From the NCBI GenBank assembly GCA_019634715.1, contig JAHCAU010000011.1:1-64000 (forward strand): DNA of 64,000 bases, in the 5' to 3' direction. Positions 54,601 to 61,944 of the stretch are shown here, one piece after another. A model generated the notes under the pieces. That model saw only the letters and a list, made by a program, of their open reading frames with translations. It was not told where the DNA came from and ran no database searches. The position numbers were made by a program, and so were the translations under genes. This DNA comes from Lysobacter sp. GTDB lineage: Bacteria; Pseudomonadota; Gammaproteobacteria; Xanthomonadales; Xanthomonadaceae. The stretch's first letter is position 1. Each line of letters opens with the position of its first letter.

Positions 54601-55824
54601 GAACTCGTACGTCGGCGCCCCGTGCTGCCACGCGAACGTCGTCGGCGACTTGCACACCCAGTTCGCGCCGTCGTAGGCACAGTCGCTGACCGACTGCAGC
54701 AGGCTGCGGCCGGTGGTGGCGCTGACGCCGGTGCCGTAGTTCAGCACCCAGCTGCGCACGGCCACGTCGTTGGCGAAGGTGGTGACGGCGGTGAGGCGCT
54801 TGGTCTGCCGCGTCACGCCGCCGGCAAGATAGGACGACGAGCGGTCGTTGCTGCCCGCACCGGCCGGGCGGTCCTCGTAGGTGAACGACACGCGGCGCGT
54901 GCCGAGCGTGTTCGAATTGCCGGTGTACCAGATGCCGTTGACCAGGGTCTCGCCGTCGCCATGGCTGGTGTAGGCGTAGTGCATCGCGTTGTCGGCGCGG
55001 TCGAGCACGACCGAGACCATCCAGGTCAGCGGCACGGTCACGCCGCCGGGGATCACGCGGGCCGGCGTGGCCGCGGTGGAGGTGCCGCCGTACCAGGCGA
55101 TCTCGCCCGACTTGCGCTCGACCTTGAAGTAGGTCGATGCCGTGCCGAGGTCGCCGCCGAACTGGGTGACGCGGACGAAGGATTCCAGCTCGGTGCCGTA
55201 GGTCGCACCGGTGGTGCCGTAGCTGCCGCTGGTCGCGATCAGGCGCTGGCCGTCGAGGCAGAGCCTGTCCTGCGCGTCGAGCTGCACGGCGCGGATCTGC
55301 CCATCCTGCGCCAGCGTCATCGGGCAGCGATGCAGGGACGACAGGCCGGACAGCGACCAGCCCGTGCCGGCGATGCCGTTGCCCGAGCGGCTGCTGTAAG
55401 CCAGCGACAGCGCCGGCTGCATGCCGCGGCGGCCGGGCGGGACGATGATCGGAATCTCGTAGGTGGCCGCGCCACCGGTCACGCCACCGGCCCCCGCGAC
55501 CGTGCCCACGGTGGGATCGTGCGCGGGCAGATGACCCAGCAGGCTGACCTGCGACTGGTCGCCGATCAGGTCGAAAGGCACGGGGGAAGACTGGGCCCAC
55601 GCCTGCGGGATGCTGGCCGGATGCCCGAGGCCGACGAGGAAGGTCAAGGCCATCGCGCCCAGCGCGACATGGAGGCGTCCTGTCCGTGCCGGGGAATGTC
55701 TCCGCTTCACCCCTGCCGCTTGCCGCTCCAGCACACCCGCGCGCAACCGCGCGCCCCTCTTCCCCTGCAGATCCAGCATCTCGCCAAAGCCCCTGTTTTC
55801 GAGTGGCTCCATTATATGTTTCAT
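48682..55824 (-). CDS. Full-length SpvB/VCBS/RHS toxin with M91-like metallopeptidase tip
   Basis: This 2,380-residue exported protein starts with a long charged n-region and a hydrophobic signal (about residues 55-78). An SpvB-type domain (about 120-330, YEIPIIVPPGRRGMQPAL) follows. FG-GAP/VCBS repeats (about 430-810) include DFDGDGSAEI, DFNQDGRVDLIG and DMDGDGRADI. A middle TcdB-like part comes next, then YD/RHS repeats (about 1300-2075) ending in the core motif GRFFSVDP...NPLSGTDPTGY. The variable tip (about 2082-2380) has HEAGH at 2311-2315 and a downstream Glu-rich PAEEQTVVTTYEQPAARAF, as in NleD/M91 zinc peptidases. The start at 55824 is the best of several ATGs near 55.8 kb; the exact one is uncertain. 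The SpvB half suggests secretion as a large shell-like toxin. Confidence 0.82.
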   Translation of the reverse strand: MKHIMEPLENRGFGEMLDLQGKRGARLRAGVLERQAAGVKRRHSPARTGRLHVALGAMALTFLVGLGHPASIPQAWAQSSPVPFDLIGDQSQVSLLGHLPAHDPTVGTVAGAGGVTGGAATYEIPIIVPPGRRGMQPALSLAYSSRSGNGIAGTGWSLSGLSSLHRCPMTLAQDGQIRAVQLDAQDRLCLDGQRLIATSGSYGTTGATYGTELESFVRVTQFGGDLGTASTYFKVERKSGEIAWYGGTSTAATPARVIPGGVTVPLTWMVSVVLDRADNAMHYAYTSHGDGETLVNGIWYTGNSNTLGTRRVSFTYEDRPAGAGSNDRSSSYLAGGVTRQTKRLTAVTTFANDVAVRSWVLNYGTGVSATTGRSLLQSVSDCAYDGANWVCKSPTTFAWQHGAPTYEFKVPALGLPALASGANETIRVAGDFDGDGSAEILVQRSGPSGGHYIVSLTPERQARWIMPIPSEYQGFWSTDFQDFNQDGRVDLIGRDANQNIVIRPWSGDVNATTFSLGFSTEWNTGIQAPLSAGPVLQHIGDMDGDGRADIVMGNNPGDGSPSCELRVRIYRNTPNPASPQSAPTFPLFAEHCLDGEAYSYDHNVRAFENVSRVMDFDGDGLMDLLITSPKRANGGGELSRIAFGRRNPGYSLQSVPFNSLFVSTDPRSSTETKVDLFELWVDVNGDGLDDYIYLRPDAGGKWSLRMNRGGVLGPRHLFASSIGVEECTTQYRSASTCANVWTPHKADKIRIGDTDGDGRMEVLVAVRFAANICVFMAPNPAACPIGEGNNPACWARYLCPIPLGQGGQVLLDGDGDGTPETPELPDRLGSLYNEGIADPSLYFMTALDFVETSPGVIELRTRETDIVGGSHGPDVDLYGDGHTDSLVTGVAPSSANPLSIGIPGFYADGTPVPESISPRSLPGGLPLFTRRMLLNESIGPGGQKNPDGITPQTQDMLSVVTDGFGQQIKWTYSPLSGEAGRPAGVTPLYAVPTVPAQRYVDEQHIYFTSSMPVVAEMTRSDGIGGFRNWRYAYREAMYHTQGRGFQGFRTIIEEDVLAGLRTTTTFHQKFPLTSQPERVVVNPIARAGEQGPISRETYAWRCDRANRANETACVPNHGVPTRYFPFLDTKESWSYDATTAVGGGTPAVLGYAQEVMAGNAACSGSFSSTSGYDAHGNVLSRTVIRQDLGSGSASGTANRLQRHCVSESSVFTSDAASWWLDRLDSRQVTTQVTWDGVQHPLPAGTANPSNTVSSSYTWNTGSRTLATETVQPGVVRQQRVTAYTYNAHGLPTGAAVTASGDPEGTRSTGTAYSADGYFPQVVTNALGHNASTQVRTRDGQPTLVTDANGLRTLIDYDAFGVATRKRFRGATDAVYVAPDQHVAVTDCVLSVTCWRPLEQYQVTTVQDGAPPRIQRFDALGRVSVDAELLMDGIWTHLSISEYDALGRLSWRTEPLRSGDASVWTTYFYDTLGRMTQKIVPKQGEDGRGDMVTTYAYSGRTTNIQVCGSNDGGAGCLNLSRTTDSLGRYVETVDAKAGRTRFWYESNGNVAAIEDAKGVVTRAAYNAIGQRMSVNDPNQGHWSFLYNALGEVTGQTDARGIVTEMVYDKLGRPRGKAAWVDVTGDGTADHVQDSWTYDPTNAIGAPKAALRQINAVTERWTGYSYDTLARPVQTNVMQALDSGTGSYQLRTKYDSYYGRPIGQEFPNGEAVQVLYGNYGHALAEKDPLSGIEYRRLNSVNARNQPVQESFGNGVVLNAQYQHQTGQLTQLHYTKGAANVRKLGYGYDVFGNVKRQSLNDGASREDYAYDELQRMVSAIRSGAASGSVSYGYDSVGNLTKKTDFSANTANAYSYTGGSCGGGANAVRSVALAGGGTRTYCYDANGSLVGDNAGLALQYDHQGMTVKATRGAQTDHFRYGPDGARTRSWGSDGARVYLPGYEHRTDTGETKVYVGDYAVISRTGATRKVDYLLKDRLGSVDAVTDSAGTVTETRGYDAFGKPRSGTWNDLAPPKLGSVAITPKGFTQHEHLNQLELIHMNGRVFDYALGRFFSVDPIIQFPLNSQSLNPYSYILNNPLSGTDPTGYCAAETGSHIKTCVNVTATMTDGSTKDLGSYNTRNSADMAKAAGTALPGMGGSGSNSSKSGATIGQTVQGSAGRKDQAASPSEKGQSSMHNALPSVAGHQASPGPILPNSSANRLPYRDVDVTSELYPNGAPGTGLIFARIYRQAPRDFEIDVRVALNGLSADPAGTAPFDQVSSAGKNIYIQYGRNHEAVSDPTGDNLIRFNPRLGMSMQVRGSNTVLRQSPMLGLLHEAGHIARGLNMTPAMVVRHGSGYIFSPAEEQTVVTTYEQPAARAFNESVRVNYTDPWRNTRVQCVTCVR

Positions 55825-55918
55825 CCGTCTCGTTTCGTGATACTGAACCGACGCACGGCGCCGTACCCGTGCGGATGGCAACAGCGCGATCAGGACTCGA
55901 CGCCGCATCCGTCGACGT

Positions 55919-56335
55919 CTACCCCGCCAGCGACACGAATACACCCAGCGGATGATGCGCGCGGGCGACGGAGATCATGAACAGGTAGGTGGCGAGCGCG
56001 GCGACGAAGCACAGCGCGCGACCGCGCTGCGTGCGTGCGCGCTTGAGCGCGAAGCTGCCCAGCACGATGTACACCAGCAGCAGCACGATCTTCGCGATCA
56101 GCCAGCCGTTGGCGAACAGCGCCATCGGCAGGATCGCGACGAGCGCGAGCGCTGCGGCGAGCAGCAGGGTGTCGATGGCGTAGCTGGTCAGACGCACGGG
56201 TTTGCGCATCGGCCATGCCGCGCCGGCGAGCACGGCGCTGCCGCGTGCGAGGAACAATGCGCCGCTGAGCAGCACGCAGGCGATGTGCAGGGTGCGCAGT
56301 TGCGGGTACCAGACCAGCAGTCCGGATGGATCCAC
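55919..56335 (-). CDS. SirB2-family membrane protein
   Basis: This 138-residue protein has four predicted membrane helices (about 13-32, 47-68, 74-95 and 105-125) and the SirB2 marks LHIACVLLSGALFLARG and GNGW-like FANGWLIAKI. SirB2 proteins are invasion-regulator-related by name only; their function is unclear. The start at 56335 is GTG; no ATG lies in frame before the first helix. It is near the upstream end of the RHS gene on the same strand, 94 bp away, and after the GGDEF gene. Confidence 0.75.
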   Translation of the reverse strand: MDPSGLLVWYPQLRTLHIACVLLSGALFLARGSAVLAGAAWPMRKPVRLTSYAIDTLLLAAALALVAILPMALFANGWLIAKIVLLLVYIVLGSFALKRARTQRGRALCFVAALATYLFMISVARAHHPLGVFVSLAG

Positions 56336-56392
56336 GTTCGATGCCTCGCCATGACGTCACGATGCCCGCACGCGCGAGCGACGCGCATGGTC

Positions 56393-57598
56393 TCACGCCG
56401 CGGGTGCGGCGACGATCCGGTTCGGGCCCATGCGCTTGGCCTCGTACATGGCGTGGTCGGCGCGCGCCAGCAGCGCGTCGAACTCCTCGCCCGCGCCGCA
56501 GGCGATGCCGATGCTCAGGCAGACCGACACCTCCAGGCCGTCCAGCGGCACGGTGGTCTGCAGCGCGAGCGTGCGGATCTTCTCGGCGACCGCATGCGCG
56601 GCGTCCGGCGTGGCGTTCGGCAGCAGCACCGCGAACTCGTCGCCGCCCAGCCGGCCGCAGATGTCCGAACGGCGAAGCGCGGCGCGCAACAGGTCGGCGA
56701 CGTGCGCCAGCAGCGCATCGCCGACCGAATGGCCATAACCGTCGTTGATGTCCTTGAAGTGGTCGAGGTCGATGACCAGCATCGCCACGCCGCTCTTTTC
56801 GCGCGCGGCCAGCTGCATCAGCGCGCGGGCGGCGGAGGTGAAGGCGCGACGGTTGTTCAGGCCGGTCAGCACGTCGGTCTCGGCGTGCCACTGCGCGATG
56901 CGGTTGGCCTCGCGCAGGCGGTGGGTCTGGCGCACGCTTTCGTCCATGCGCGCGCCGTAGGCGTACACGCCGCGCGTGGTGCTGAGCGCGAACAGCACGC
57001 CGGCCAGGCTGGCCCAGCGCGCGACGCTGTCGCCGGAGAAGAACAGGACCAGCTCCACCGGCAGCAGCAGCAAGCCGATCACCAGCAGCGTGAACCTCGG
57101 GAACAGCCCGTAGGCCACCAGCGAGGCGCCGGCCAGCCCGACGAGGAAGGCGAAGGTCACCAGCACCTGCAGCAGCGGGGCGCCGAGCATCAGCAGCGGC
57201 GCGCCCAGCCCCCACATCAGCGAGGACACCAGCACGGTCAGCGCGTAGCCGCGGAACCAGGCCGCCATGGCGTCGAGATCGGCGGTGCGGCGGCGGTAAT
57301 GCAGGACCAGCGCCAGGCGCGACAGCATCGCCAGGGCGAAGATCGCCAGCCACGACACCAGCAGGACGTGCGACGCGGTGCCCCAGACCGCGCAGACCCA
57401 GAGCACGCCGGCCAGCAGGGAGCCGCCCAGGCTGTGGCTGGCCTCGCGGTGCAGCATGCGGATCTTGTCGCCCGCGACCTCGCGTTCGATGTCCAGTTGC
57501 GCATCGGGCGGGCCGTGCTCGCGACCGCCACGGCGCCCGGGCGCCGGAGCAGCGCGCTCCGCCGCATCGGGCAGGTCATGGGCGATCGGGGACGGCAT
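56393..57598 (-). CDS. Diguanylate cyclase with multi-helix membrane sensor
   Basis: This 401-residue protein has about six N-terminal membrane helices (about 60-205), a short linker helix (about 222-238), and a GGDEF domain (about 238-395). The active-site loop GGDEF lies at 318-322. The inhibitory site RxxD is present as Arg309 to Asp312, so c-di-GMP feedback is likely. LDHFKDINDGYGHSVGD (279-294) is the substrate-binding segment. It makes c-di-GMP from two GTP in response to an unknown membrane signal. It stands alone, 209 bp from hemN. Confidence 0.88.
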   Translation of the reverse strand: MPSPIAHDLPDAAERAAPAPGRRGGREHGPPDAQLDIEREVAGDKIRMLHREASHSLGGSLLAGVLWVCAVWGTASHVLLVSWLAIFALAMLSRLALVLHYRRRTADLDAMAAWFRGYALTVLVSSLMWGLGAPLLMLGAPLLQVLVTFAFLVGLAGASLVAYGLFPRFTLLVIGLLLLPVELVLFFSGDSVARWASLAGVLFALSTTRGVYAYGARMDESVRQTHRLREANRIAQWHAETDVLTGLNNRRAFTSAARALMQLAAREKSGVAMLVIDLDHFKDINDGYGHSVGDALLAHVADLLRAALRRSDICGRLGGDEFAVLLPNATPDAAHAVAEKIRTLALQTTVPLDGLEVSVCLSIGIACGAGEEFDALLARADHAMYEAKRMGPNRIVAAPAA

Positions 57599-57806
57599 GA
57601 TCGGGGGATGGCATGGGCCGGAAAGAGTCCCTCGCGATCAAGCAAGAAGCAGGCCATGGCGCCTGCAAACACCTGATTCCGGCATGGGATCAAGCACTTG
57701 CCGGGTAGCGCCCGCTTCGCACGCCGCGAGCCTTGCGTCACGCAGTGGCCGAACCCGACCCGAACATGGCCCGCGCCGTCACGTCCCCGACGCGACGGGT
57801 CGCCGG

Positions 57807-59198
57807 TCAGATGGCGCGGGAAAACCGCGGCCGTTCCACCGGTCGCTGCAGGTAATGGTCGAAGCACATCGCGATGTTGCGCAGCAGCAGGCGGCCACGC
57901 GCGGTGACCTCGATGCGCTCATCGCCGAGCTGCACCAGACCGTCGTCGGCCAGCGGCGCCAGTTGCGCGAGCGCATCGGCGAAGTACGCGCGGAAATCGA
58001 TGCCGTAGCGTCGCTCCAGCGCCGACACCGGGATCTCGCCCTGGCACATCAGGCGCTGGATCAGGTCGGCGCGCAGCTGGTCGTCCTCGGACATGAGCAT
58101 GCCGCGGAACACCGGCAGCCGGCCTTCGTCCAGCGCGGTCTGCCAGGCCGGCAGATCGCGCGGGTTCTGGCTGAAGCTGGTGCCGATGTGGCTGATCGCG
58201 CTGACGCCCAGGCCGATCAGGTCGCTGTCGGCATGCGTGGTGTAGCCCATGAAGTTGCGGTGCAGGCCACCGCGAGCCTGCGCCTGCGCCAGCTCGTCGT
58301 CGGGCAGCGCGAAATGGTCCATGCCGATGTACTCGTAGCCGGCGGCGGTCAGCGCCTCGATCGCCAGCTGCAGCAGCGCGAGCTTGGTCTCGGCATCGGG
58401 CAGCAGGCTGGCGTCGAGCTGGCGCTGGGCCTTGAACATGTCCGGCAGGTGGGCGTAGCTGTACACCGCCAGGCGGTCCGGACGCATCGCGATCACCGTC
58501 GCCAGCGTGCGCCGGAAGCCGTCGACGGTCTGGTTCGGCAGGCCGTAGATCAGATCGATGTTGACCGAACGGAAACCGTGCGCGCGGCAGGCATCGACCA
58601 CGGCGCGGGTCTGCTCCACGCCCTGGATGCGATTCACCGCCTCCTGCACCGCCGGGTCGAAGTCCTGCACGCCCAGGCTGGCGCGGTTGAAACCGGCCTG
58701 CGCGAGTTCGGCGATGTCCTGCGGCAGCACGGTGCGCGGGTCGAGTTCGATCGAGATGTCGCGATCGGGCGCGTCGCTGAAGCGGACATGCCGGCGCAGC
58801 ACGTCGACGGTGCAGCGCAGCTGGGTCGCGCTGAGGAAGTTCGGCGTGCCGCCGCCGAAGTGGAGCTGGATCACTTCGCGATCGCGGTCGAACAGCGGCG
58901 CGATCATCGCGATCTCGCGGCACAGGTGGGTCAGGTAGGCGTCGCCGCGGCTGCGGTCGCGGGTGATGATGCGGTTGCAGCCGCAATAGAAGCACGGGCT
59001 GAGGCAGAACGGCACGTGCACGTACAGCGAGAGCCGGCGCGGGATCGGGTCGCCGTTGCTGTCCTGGATGGCGCGGCGCAGTTCGGACTCGCCGAACCCG
59101 GGGCCGAACTGCGGCGCCGTCGGGTACGACGTGTAGCGCGGGCCGGGCCGGTCGTAGCGGCGCAGCAGGTCGGGGTCGAAGGTCAGTCGCGGCATCAT
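57807..59198 (-). CDS. hemN: Oxygen-independent coproporphyrinogen III dehydrogenase
   Basis: This 463-residue radical-SAM enzyme has the HemN cysteine motif CLSPCFYCGC (Cys65, Cys69, Cys72, Cys74), the GGGTPNFLS segment and the C-terminal HemN domain with HRNFMGYTTHADSDLIG. It converts coproporphyrinogen III to protoporphyrinogen IX without O2, using two SAM. Length and the RYTSYPTAPQF start fit true HemN rather than HemW. The ATG at 59198 is chosen, with the next at 59195. An FNR-type box lies about 35 bp upstream, fitting low-oxygen induction. Confidence 0.92.
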   Translation of the reverse strand: MMPRLTFDPDLLRRYDRPGPRYTSYPTAPQFGPGFGESELRRAIQDSNGDPIPRRLSLYVHVPFCLSPCFYCGCNRIITRDRSRGDAYLTHLCREIAMIAPLFDRDREVIQLHFGGGTPNFLSATQLRCTVDVLRRHVRFSDAPDRDISIELDPRTVLPQDIAELAQAGFNRASLGVQDFDPAVQEAVNRIQGVEQTRAVVDACRAHGFRSVNIDLIYGLPNQTVDGFRRTLATVIAMRPDRLAVYSYAHLPDMFKAQRQLDASLLPDAETKLALLQLAIEALTAAGYEYIGMDHFALPDDELAQAQARGGLHRNFMGYTTHADSDLIGLGVSAISHIGTSFSQNPRDLPAWQTALDEGRLPVFRGMLMSEDDQLRADLIQRLMCQGEIPVSALERRYGIDFRAYFADALAQLAPLADDGLVQLGDERIEVTARGRLLLRNIAMCFDHYLQRPVERPRFSRAI

Positions 59199-59232
59199 GG
59201 CCGCAAGGTACGCACCGGGCAGGGACCCGGCT

Positions 59233-59246
59233 TTGACTCAAATCAA
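59233..59246. promoter_or_regulatory. FNR-type box upstream of hemN
   Basis: TTGAC-TCAA-ATCAA matches the FNR/Anr consensus at 9 of 10 positions, about 41 bp before the hemN ATG, the expected activator position. It overlaps the stop of the EEP gene. Confidence 0.65.
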
Positions 59247-60127
59247 CCTGCGGACGAAGCCGTTTCCTCGGCCGTTCCGCCGGCCGCAGCGCCGGGCATC
59301 AGGCGGGCCGGCACGTCGAGGTCGACCGACAGGGCCAGATGGTCCGACCAGGCCGCCGGCACCGCGCGCATGCCGGCACAGCCCAGGCCGTCGGACAGCA
59401 GCACGTGGTCGATCGCGCGCTGCGGACGCCAGCTCGGGAAGGTATGCACGGCGCAGGCCGGCGGCTGCAGGCGCGTGCGCTGGAACAGCAGCGACATCTC
59501 CGGCTGGTCCACGGTGCAGTTGAAGTCGCCCATCAGCACGCTGTGCGGATGGTCCTGCAGCAGTTCGCCGATGAAGGCCAGCTGCGAGCGCCGCGAGCCG
59601 GCCCCCAGCGACAGGTGCGCGACGGCGATGGTCAGGCTGTCGCGATCGCGGCCGAAGCGCGCGATCAGCACGCCGCGACCGGTGATGCGGCCGGGCAGCG
59701 GATGGTCGCTGACCTCGGCCGGTTCGATGCGCGAGAGCAGGGCGTTGGCGCTGGAGGCGACCACGCCGACCCGGCGTCCGTGGCCGGCGGCGCCGTTGCC
59801 GATCACGCCCACGCTGCGGTTGGGCTGGTGGCTCCAGAAATCGAAGCCCGCGCGCTCGGCGAGGTAGTGGGTCTGGTTGGTGAAGCCCGAGCGCCAGCTG
59901 CCGGGGTCGCTTTCCTGCAGGCCGACGATGTCGTGCCCCGCGGCCAGCTCGGCGATGGCGTCCAGCGACGCGCGCTTGTTGCCCGCCGGCAGCACGTGCG
60001 ACCAGCTGCGGGTGGCGTAGTCGGTGTAGCGCCGGGTGCTGGCCCCGGCCTGGATGTTGGCGCTGAGCAGCCTCAGCCGCCGCGATGCGTTCGCGGCGGC
60101 GCGGACGTCGGCCGGTGTCGATGTCAT
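59243..60127 (-). CDS. Endonuclease/exonuclease/phosphatase-fold protein
   Basis: This 294-residue protein of the EEP superfamily has LRLLSANIQAG near the start, DIVGLQESDPG (the metal-binding Glu), VLMGDFNCTV with the catalytic Asp/Asn pair, and AIDHVLLSDG plus SDHLALSVD at the end. This is a full metal- and phosphate-binding set. The substrate (nucleic acid or phosphoinositide-like) is unknown. There is no signal peptide. The start at 60127 (MTSTPADVRAAA) is favoured because the family begins soon after. It is just downstream of the DsbA-like gene in the same direction. Confidence 0.8.
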   Translation of the reverse strand: MTSTPADVRAAANASRRLRLLSANIQAGASTRRYTDYATRSWSHVLPAGNKRASLDAIAELAAGHDIVGLQESDPGSWRSGFTNQTHYLAERAGFDFWSHQPNRSVGVIGNGAAGHGRRVGVVASSANALLSRIEPAEVSDHPLPGRITGRGVLIARFGRDRDSLTIAVAHLSLGAGSRRSQLAFIGELLQDHPHSVLMGDFNCTVDQPEMSLLFQRTRLQPPACAVHTFPSWRPQRAIDHVLLSDGLGCAGMRAVPAAWSDHLALSVDLDVPARLMPGAAAGGTAEETASSAG

Positions 60128-60167
60128 GCCCGGCCGTCCCGGTTCCACATCACGTGCGCGGTGCGGA

Positions 60168-61028
60168 TCAGGGCGTGGCCGGCGCGGCGGCACCAGCGGC
60201 CTGGGCGCGCTCGAACGCGATCAGCGCATCGGCCACGCGCAGGCGATCCTCGGCGCTGCGGCCGAGCACGCGGTACTTGCCGTTGACGAAGATCGTCGGC
60301 GTGCTCGGGGTCGCACCGATCGACTGCGCGGCGAAGTACTGCTTGGCCTTGTTGAACTTGCCGGTGACCGCGAAGCTCTTCATGTTGCCGGCGAAGGCCT
60401 TGGCGTCGACGCCGAACTGGGAATAGAAGGCCGCGATGTCGGCATCGCTGTCCTCGCCGCGCTCGCCCTTGAGCCTGCCTTCCAGGTGGATCGCGTCGTA
60501 GACCTTCTCGTGCGCCTTGTCGGCGATGCCCATCGTCTGCGAGGCGTAGAACGCGCGGACGTACTGGTCCCAGTTGCCGCCGAACGCCGCAGGCACGTAG
60601 GTGAAGCGCACGTCGGCCGGCAGGGTCTTCTTCCAGCTGCCGATCAGCGGCTGGAACGAGGCGCAGGCCGGGCAGACGAAGCTGAACATCTCCACCACTT
60701 CGATCTTGCCGTTCAGCGGCTCGAACGGCTGGCCGTTCTGGACGAGCTGGTAGTCCGTGCCCAGTTTCAGGCCTGGCACCGGGCCGTCGGCTGCAGCCGG
60801 CATGGGGGCCGGCGCGGCGCCGGCATCGGTGGCGGCAGCCGGATCGGCGACCACCGCGTTCGGGTCATTGCCCGCGGCGGCGGCGATCTCGGCATCCTTG
60901 AGCGTCTGTGCGTCAACGGCAGCGGTATCGGTCGCGGCCGGCGCATCGGTGGCGGCGGCGTCGTCCTTGCCGGTGCACGCGGTCAGCGCGAACGCGGCGA
61001 GCAGGGCGAAGGGCAGGTATCGCTTCAT
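60168..61028 (-). CDS. DsbA-like thiol:disulfide oxidoreductase, lipoprotein
   Basis: This 286-residue protein has the lipobox LTAC (Cys18) and a long Ala/Asp-rich linker (about 20-80). A thioredoxin fold with helical insert follows; the active site is Cys119-Pro-Ala-Cys122 in FSFVCPAC, and cis-proline appears in TPSTPTIFVNGKY. It probably forms disulfides in the periplasm while anchored in a membrane. A second DsbA-like gene lies 133 bp upstream in the same direction. The pair and the upstream cytochrome c gene form a conserved Xanthomonad order. Confidence 0.88.
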   Translation of the reverse strand: MKRYLPFALLAAFALTACTGKDDAAATDAPAATDTAAVDAQTLKDAEIAAAAGNDPNAVVADPAAATDAGAAPAPMPAAADGPVPGLKLGTDYQLVQNGQPFEPLNGKIEVVEMFSFVCPACASFQPLIGSWKKTLPADVRFTYVPAAFGGNWDQYVRAFYASQTMGIADKAHEKVYDAIHLEGRLKGERGEDSDADIAAFYSQFGVDAKAFAGNMKSFAVTGKFNKAKQYFAAQSIGATPSTPTIFVNGKYRVLGRSAEDRLRVADALIAFERAQAAGAAAPATP

Positions 61029-61161
61029 GGGTGTCTCTCCTGTCGGAATGCGGTCGGTCCAGCGGACGATGTGTCGAACGATCCTTCGACCACGTCCTGT
61101 CGAAGTGCTGCCCCGCCGCGCATCGGCGCGACGGAGGGAAACATGGCCGGCGCAGGCCGGC

Positions 61162-61803
61162 TCAGGGCTTGGTCTTCGCCCGCTCCATGGCGACCAGGGC
61201 GTCGACGACGCGCAGGCGATCGGCCAGGGACGAGGCGCGCACGACGTACTTGCCGTTCACCACGAGGGTGGGCGTGCCCTGCACGCCGTTGGCCTTCATG
61301 AAGGCGCGCACGCGCGACATCTTCGCGGCGGTCTCCTTCGATTGCATCAGCGCGACCATGCGCGCCCGGTTCAGACCCTTCTGCGCGAACCAGGTTCCCA
61401 CCTCGTCGACCGTGGGATTGTTGCGCGGCAGGGAGCCGTCCTTGTGGATCGCGTCGAACAGCGCGTTGTGCACCTTCGGCAGCGCCTTCGCCGACTCGGC
61501 GGCGAAATAGGCCAGCGCGTAGGTGTCGTCCAGGTCGAAGGCCACCGGGACGTAGGTGAAGGCGACATCGGCCGCCTGCTTCTGCTTCCAGGCATCGACC
61601 ATCGGCTGGAAATCGGCGCAGTGGTGGCACCAGTAGGCGAAGACCTCGGCCACCTCGATCCTGCCGTTGGCCGGCTGCCAGCGCTGGCCCTGCGGCAGGA
61701 CTTCGTAATCGCGGCCGGCCTGGACCGGACCCGAGGGCGCCTGCGCGCAGGCGGTCAGCGGAAGGACGAACGAGAGGAGCAACCAGGCGAGCAGACGCGG
61801 CAT
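61162..61803 (-). CDS. dsbA: DsbA-like thiol:disulfide oxidoreductase, lipoprotein
   Basis: This 213-residue protein has the lipobox LTAC (Cys19), and the DsbA active site Cys59-His-His-Cys62 in FAYWCHHC differs from the neighbour's CPAC. Cis-proline occurs in GTPTLVVNGKY. It resembles classical DsbA in size. The different XX dipeptides suggest different redox potentials or clients for the two paralogues. A strong terminator ends the cytochrome transcript before this gene, so it has its own promoter. The symbol is by family; which paralogue is the main DsbA is not settled. Confidence 0.88.
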   Translation of the reverse strand: MPRLLAWLLLSFVLPLTACAQAPSGPVQAGRDYEVLPQGQRWQPANGRIEVAEVFAYWCHHCADFQPMVDAWKQKQAADVAFTYVPVAFDLDDTYALAYFAAESAKALPKVHNALFDAIHKDGSLPRNNPTVDEVGTWFAQKGLNRARMVALMQSKETAAKMSRVRAFMKANGVQGTPTLVVNGKYVVRASSLADRLRVVDALVAMERAKTKP

Positions 61804-61828
61804 GGACGGGAACCTGTGTCGGGGGAAC

Positions 61829-61864
61829 GAAAAACGCCGGCACAGAGGATGTCCGTGCCGGCGT
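61829..61864 (-). terminator. Terminator after the cytochrome c4 gene
   Basis: The perfect 10-bp stem ACGCCGGCAC (61834-61843)/GTGCCGGCGT (61855-61864) is followed on the minus strand by TTTTTCG. Confidence 0.88.
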
Positions 61865-61944
61865 CGGGATTCAAGGTCGATGGTCGCGGATCACCGCACG
61901 ATTCGCCGCGCGATCGCGATGCCGGGCCCGTGCCCGACCGGTCA

